A stretch of DNA of 25,826 nt from Mannheimia sp041807705. Lineage in GTDB: Bacteria; Pseudomonadota; Gammaproteobacteria; Enterobacterales; Pasteurellaceae. Position numbers and translations under genes: made by a program. Shown here piece by piece: positions 23,022-25,826 of this stretch (within the stretch, counting starts at the first letter, position 1; the number at the start of each line of letters is the position of its first letter). Location: the NCBI RefSeq assembly GCF_041807705.1, contig NZ_JBGTYY010000030.1:1-25826 (forward strand). Direction: 5' to 3'. The notes beneath the pieces are model-generated. The model had not been told where the DNA came from, did no database searches, and worked only from the letters and a program-made list of their open reading frames with translations.

Positions 23022-23590
23022 TTAAATTACTCGGCGAGATTGGGTATAAGTTCTTGACCAGTAACGCTCCGATAATGAACTTGTCATTACTCCACGGCTT
23101 GTGCTAGCGTGGATAAATTTCCCATTACCGATATAAACACCAACATGGTGGTTTTTACGGAAGAAAACTAAATCGCCTGGGCGTAAATCTGATTTTGAAA
23201 TAGAACGTCCAATATGACGCTGTCCTGCGGTTGAACGAGGCATATTTTTATTGAATGCTTTCCCCATTACTTCACGGACAAAAGCAGAGTAATCAATGCC
23301 CGCTTTGGTTGGCCCCCCATACGGTAACGTGTGCCAACCCAGTTACGATAAACACTATTAATACGATTACTGTTACTCGCAGTTTGTTCTGCACGAGAGG
23401 AATGTTGAGGGCGGTTTGTTGAGATAGAAGATTTAGATAATCTTTCTGCTTTACTTGCAACAATTTGATTTGGCGTTGCTGGTTTTGTACTTAAACTCGC
23501 AACAGCAATAGAAGAATAACTACCAAAAACAGCTAAAATGGAAGTGATGAATAACGGTTTTAGGGTTACTGCAAAAAGATTTTTTTTCAT
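23022..23590 (-). pseudogene. NlpC/P60 peptidoglycan hydrolase, frameshifted and missing catalytic Cys
   Basis: Read from ATG 23590 (MKKNLFAVTL, signal-peptide-like to about residue 30), the frame encodes a secreted linker and the start of an NlpC/P60 domain (VYRNWVGTRYRMGG). It then shifts at a G6 run (C-run 23313-23318 on the plus strand). Restoring one G gives PTKAGIDYSAFVREVMGKAF, then RPGDLVFF, HHVGVYIGNGKFIHAST and the normal end at 23022, about 190 residues. The family's catalytic GxDCSGF is GIDYSAF here, so the nucleophile Cys is Tyr (TAC for TGC); the catalytic-type His residues remain. Relatives are MepS/Spr-like endopeptidases. Either lesion alone would inactivate the enzyme. Confidence 0.85.
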
Positions 23591-23670
23591 AATTAATATC
23601 TCGTCTCGCCAGAACAATTACAGCGGTTTATTCCTTACTTAGGATCTTCAAAAGATCAGAACAATATACA

Positions 23671-23696
23671 AAGCAAAAGTCTGGATTGCTCCAGAC
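23671..23696 (-). terminator. Rho-independent terminator of nfo
   Basis: On the minus strand GTCTGGA (23696-23690), loop GCAA and TCCAGAC (23685-23679) are followed by TTTTGCTT. It lies just past the nfo stop at 23719. Confidence 0.8.
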
Positions 23697-23718
23697 CGAC
23701 ATCTAAGACCAGTATAAC

Positions 23719-24564
23719 CTATTTTAGTTCCAATGTGCGAAGAAATTTTATTTCATCTGCCCAAATTTCAGGCAAAACTGTTTCTAAAATAAGCGGAACA
23801 CGGTCAAATTTTGAATTTTGCATAATAAATGCAAAAACTTCTGTGCCAATTGTGCCTTCTCTTAACGTATGATGTCTATCTACTCGGCTACCTAATGGCG
23901 TTTTCGAGCCGTTTAAGTGCATTCCTCTTAAATAATGAAAACCAACCGTTTGATTAAAATCATCAAATACCATCTCACTTTTTTCATAACTGCTAATATC
24001 GTAGCCAGCCGAAAATAAATGGCAAGTATCCAAACATACCCCTACACGGCTTGTATCTTCTACTTGCTCGATAATTTTTGCTAAATGGTCAAAATGCCAT
24101 CCCAAATTAGAGCCTTGCCCTGCTGTATTTTCAATGACAGCTACTACATTTGGCACTTTCTCAACTGCGATATTAATCGATTCTGCAATTCGAGCTAAAC
24201 AATCTTGTTCAGAAATTTGCTTTAAGTGCGAGCCAGGGTGAAAATTCAGCAATTTCAAACCAAGTTGATTCGCTCTACTCATTTCATCAATAAATGCAGT
24301 GCGAGATTTTGCTAACGCTTCTGCTTCTGGATTGCCTAAGTTAATTAAATAACTATCGTGTGGCAAAATTTGCTCTGCTGAAAAATGATGTACGGCACAA
24401 AATCGCTTAAATTTTTCAATGGTCTCTCCCTTTAATGGCGGAGCTTGCCACTGACGTTGATTTTTCGTAAATAAAGCAAAAGCATTAGCACCAATTTCTA
24501 CTGAACGTAGAACCGCATTCTCTACCCCACCCGAAGCACTAACGTGAGCCCCAATATATTTCAT
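23719..24564 (-). CDS. nfo: Endonuclease IV
   Basis: The 281-residue AP endonuclease cuts DNA 5' of abasic sites in base-excision repair. The start MKYIGAHVSASGGVENAV is the classic family N-terminus. Three-zinc-site ligands are visible in LPHDSYLINLGNP, LNFHPGSHL, AVIENTAGQGSNLG, CLDTCHLFSAGYD, MHLNGSKTPLGSRVDRHH and LILETVLP. Length is typical. It is divergent from the TorD-family gene with 58 bp between starts, so promoters must overlap. Together with ung it makes this segment rich in base-excision repair functions, though the two genes are separate units. Confidence 0.98.
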   Translation of the reverse strand: MKYIGAHVSASGGVENAVLRSVEIGANAFALFTKNQRQWQAPPLKGETIEKFKRFCAVHHFSAEQILPHDSYLINLGNPEAEALAKSRTAFIDEMSRANQLGLKLLNFHPGSHLKQISEQDCLARIAESINIAVEKVPNVVAVIENTAGQGSNLGWHFDHLAKIIEQVEDTSRVGVCLDTCHLFSAGYDISSYEKSEMVFDDFNQTVGFHYLRGMHLNGSKTPLGSRVDRHHTLREGTIGTEVFAFIMQNSKFDRVPLILETVLPEIWADEIKFLRTLELK

Positions 24565-24622
24565 TCTGTCCTCTCTGATGTTCTGTTATACTAATACGAC
24601 TTTTATTTACTTATTTAATATT

Positions 24623-25192
24623 ATGAGCGAAACAACCATCAACGATTTTTCACTACTTTGCCGCCTATTTGGCAATTTATTTTACCGTAACCCAACCGAT
24701 CCAATTCTCGCTGGCACATTTAATTGGCTTACACAGGGCGGATTACGCCAACATTGGGCATTAAGCACAGATACCCAAAGCGAAAATGCCCTAACTATCT
24801 TGCAAAAGAGTGCTAACCCTACGCAATTAGAAGCAAGCTATCAAGCACTTTTTACAGAAAATGGAGCTATTGCTACAACAATTTCTGCCTATGGGTTATC
24901 AGTTGAAGATTTTGTTGCCTTCCGCCAAGAGCGAGCAATGCCCGCATTAGAGAATGTAGATCACGTCGCATTATTACTTTTAACTGCCTCGTGGATGGAA
25001 GATAACCTTGACTCCACACTTGCACAAAAAGCACTATTTGAACGCTTTTTACTCCCTTGTGCTAGTCAATTTTTAGGCAAAGTAGAAGCCTTTGATAGCG
25101 GTTTTTATAAAGCTCTCGCTCAATTAACCCGTGATGCCTTGAGTGCAATGGCTGATGAGCTTGAAGAAGATGAGCAAGAAGCAGTAGAATAA
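24623..25192 (+). CDS. TorD/DmsD-family molecular chaperone
   Basis: ATG 24623 (MSETTINDFSLLCRLFGNLF) is preferred to an in-frame ATG at 24578, since the latter would add 15 non-family residues and lie in the intergenic promoter region. The 189-residue all-helical protein has the family pattern LEASYQALF (E...Y..LF) near residue 70, DHVALLLLTASWM in the middle and an acidic C-terminus (ADELEEDEQEAVE). TorD-family proteins bind twin-arginine signal peptides or apo-enzymes of molybdoenzymes; a YcdY-like role is equally possible. No molybdoenzyme gene is adjacent, so the client is unknown. A possible -10 (TATACT) lies in the short gap to nfo. Confidence 0.85.
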   Translation: MSETTINDFSLLCRLFGNLFYRNPTDPILAGTFNWLTQGGLRQHWALSTDTQSENALTILQKSANPTQLEASYQALFTENGAIATTISAYGLSVEDFVAFRQERAMPALENVDHVALLLLTASWMEDNLDSTLAQKALFERFLLPCASQFLGKVEAFDSGFYKALAQLTRDALSAMADELEEDEQEAVE

Positions 25193-25235
25193 ATAACCAA
25201 TTCAACTAAGAGAATTTGGATATAAGGATTTGGAT

Positions 25236-25628
25236 ATGAAAATAGCAAAATTAGGTTTAACTCTTTCGCTTTCATTCATTTTAACTGCCTGTGCTTTAAC
25301 ACCTGAGCAGCAAGCAGAACGCAGAGCGAAACAAGTAAGATCGGAGCAAGATTTGCAAGTGCAACTGGCAAAACAGTGCGATGTTGAAACCGCAGAATTG
25401 CTACACCAGCAATTTAATCCGCCACTTAGTCAAACCGAAAAAGAAGCAGCCGCATTTAAAAAGCGTTATACTGAAAAAGTGAACGATCCAATGTTCCAAG
25501 CCTGCTATAAAATGGCGTGGCAAAACTATAAGTCTCAACAAGAACTCGAAGAAATGCGTTGGAACTACGAGAGAGAAATGTATTGGGGCGGTTGGAGTGG
25601 CTGGCGTTATTGCTACTACTGCTGGTAA
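25236..25628 (+). CDS. Small lipoprotein with aromatic, cysteine-containing C-terminal tail
   Basis: ATG 25236 (MKIAKLGLTLSLSFILTAC) has AAGGA 7 bases upstream; a TTG two codons earlier is less likely. The 130-residue product has a lipoprotein signal (lipobox LTAC, Cys19), a charged helical region rich in Gln/Glu/Lys (about 23-115) and the striking tail GGWSGWRYCYYCW. Two internal Cys (CDVET, QACYKMAW) could pair with each other or with the two in the tail. I do not recognise a characterised family; it is probably a Pasteurellaceae lipoprotein of unknown role. A paired-uptake-signal hairpin follows the stop. Confidence 0.8.
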   Translation: MKIAKLGLTLSLSFILTACALTPEQQAERRAKQVRSEQDLQVQLAKQCDVETAELLHQQFNPPLSQTEKEAAAFKKRYTEKVNDPMFQACYKMAWQNYKSQQELEEMRWNYEREMYWGGWSGWRYCYYCW

Positions 25629-25635
25629 TGAAAAT

Positions 25636-25691
25636 ACAAGCGGTTCTTTTTCGTGAATTTTTGCAAAAACTTGAGAAAAATGACCGCTTGT
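25636..25691. terminator. Inverted pair of uptake signal sequences acting as a hairpin
   Basis: ACAAGCGGT (25636-25644) and its exact complement ACCGCTTGT (25683-25691) lie 38 bases apart, with CTTTTT and AAAAAT just inside the arms extending the potential stem. Inverted uptake-signal pairs after genes are known in Pasteurellaceae and can serve as terminators. The strong A/T context supports this, but the loop is long. Confidence 0.65.
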
Positions 25692-25704
25692 AAAGATAAT
25701 ATTA

Positions 25705-25826
25705 GGGGCTGTCCTAGATAACTAACCTAAACCCCCTTTAACCAATTGTTTTAAAAGGAATATTTGAGATTTTAAGTCACTGTGATTAAAACGCCATTCG
25801 CATTCTTTCAAATATAGCTCAAAATG
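25705..25826 (-). mobile_element. End of an IS1595-family (IS1016-like) insertion sequence, cut by window edge
   Basis: The terminus starts GGGGCTGTCCTAGATAACTA at 25705, a GGGGCTG-type end. Just inside, on the minus strand, is the tail of a transposase. Only 122 bp are in the window, so the other end and any target duplication cannot be seen. Confidence 0.75.
25722..25826 (-). CDS. IS1595-family transposase, C-terminal fragment
   Basis: On the minus strand the frame enters from the right edge and ends at TAG 25724-25722. The last 34 residues include FELYLKECEWRFNHSDLKSQ and then LLKQLVKGGLG. The motif LKECEWRFN and the KSQ...LLKQLVK ending are typical of the C-terminus of ISXO2-like DDE transposases such as those of IS1016 elements. 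Whether the full gene is intact cannot be judged. Confidence 0.75.
   Translation of the reverse strand, partial: HFELYLKECEWRFNHSDLKSQIFLLKQLVKGGLG

Noticed and set aside
23643..23657. Small palindrome GATCTT-CAA-AAGATC upstream of the NlpC/P60 pseudogene
   Set aside because: Six-base arms with no T-run and no match to a known operator; could easily be chance in AT-rich DNA.

Overview
The window looks like a chromosome segment of a Pasteurellaceae bacterium of the Actinobacillus pleuropneumoniae / Mannheimia clade. The base composition is AT-rich, the DNA carries exact copies of the Apl-type uptake signal sequence ACAAGCGGT, and the housekeeping genes (lipoprotein potD, grpE, ung next to grcA, hrpA) are of Pasteurellaceae type. 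The species cannot be named from this sequence alone.

Left third (1-10864): a surface-adhesin export locus. A giant repetitive adhesin runs leftwards off the window edge (at least 1,686 residues, no stop codon). Divergent from it is a three-gene type I secretion operon: a TolC-family outer-membrane lipoprotein, an LssB/LapB-type ABC transporter and a HlyD-family adaptor. Between the two transcription units lies an uninterrupted tract of 146 copies of the hexamer AGCATT (876 bp), followed by three one-mismatch copies. It sits where it could tune expression of the adhesin, the exporter or both. The adhesin also carries 33-34-residue internal tandem repeats.

Middle-left (10886-12732): a mobile-element graveyard. 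An IS3-family (IS150-like) copy has a frameshifted orfA and an internally deleted orfB. Beside it lies a 509-bp internally deleted IS481-family derivative with perfect 49-bp terminal inverted repeats, which resembles a MITE.

Middle (12860-21795): housekeeping genes. These are potD (-), grpE (+, heat-shock-type promoter), a small coiled-coil membrane protein, a DUF441 membrane protein overlapping hrpA (+), then an ung-qmcA-nfeD operon (-). The DUF441-hrpA pair is visibly richer in GC than its neighbours. hrpA carries a 65-bp palindromic element in frame inside its coding sequence.

Right part (21796-25826): grcA, and a single SOS-controlled gene with two LexA boxes that encodes a UmuD-like protein lacking both catalytic residues. 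These are followed by a broken NlpC/P60 hydrolase (Cys-to-Tyr plus a frameshift), nfo, a TorD-family chaperone gene, a small lipoprotein gene, and the end of an IS1595-family (IS1016-like) element cut by the window edge. No rRNA, tRNA or CRISPR array was seen.
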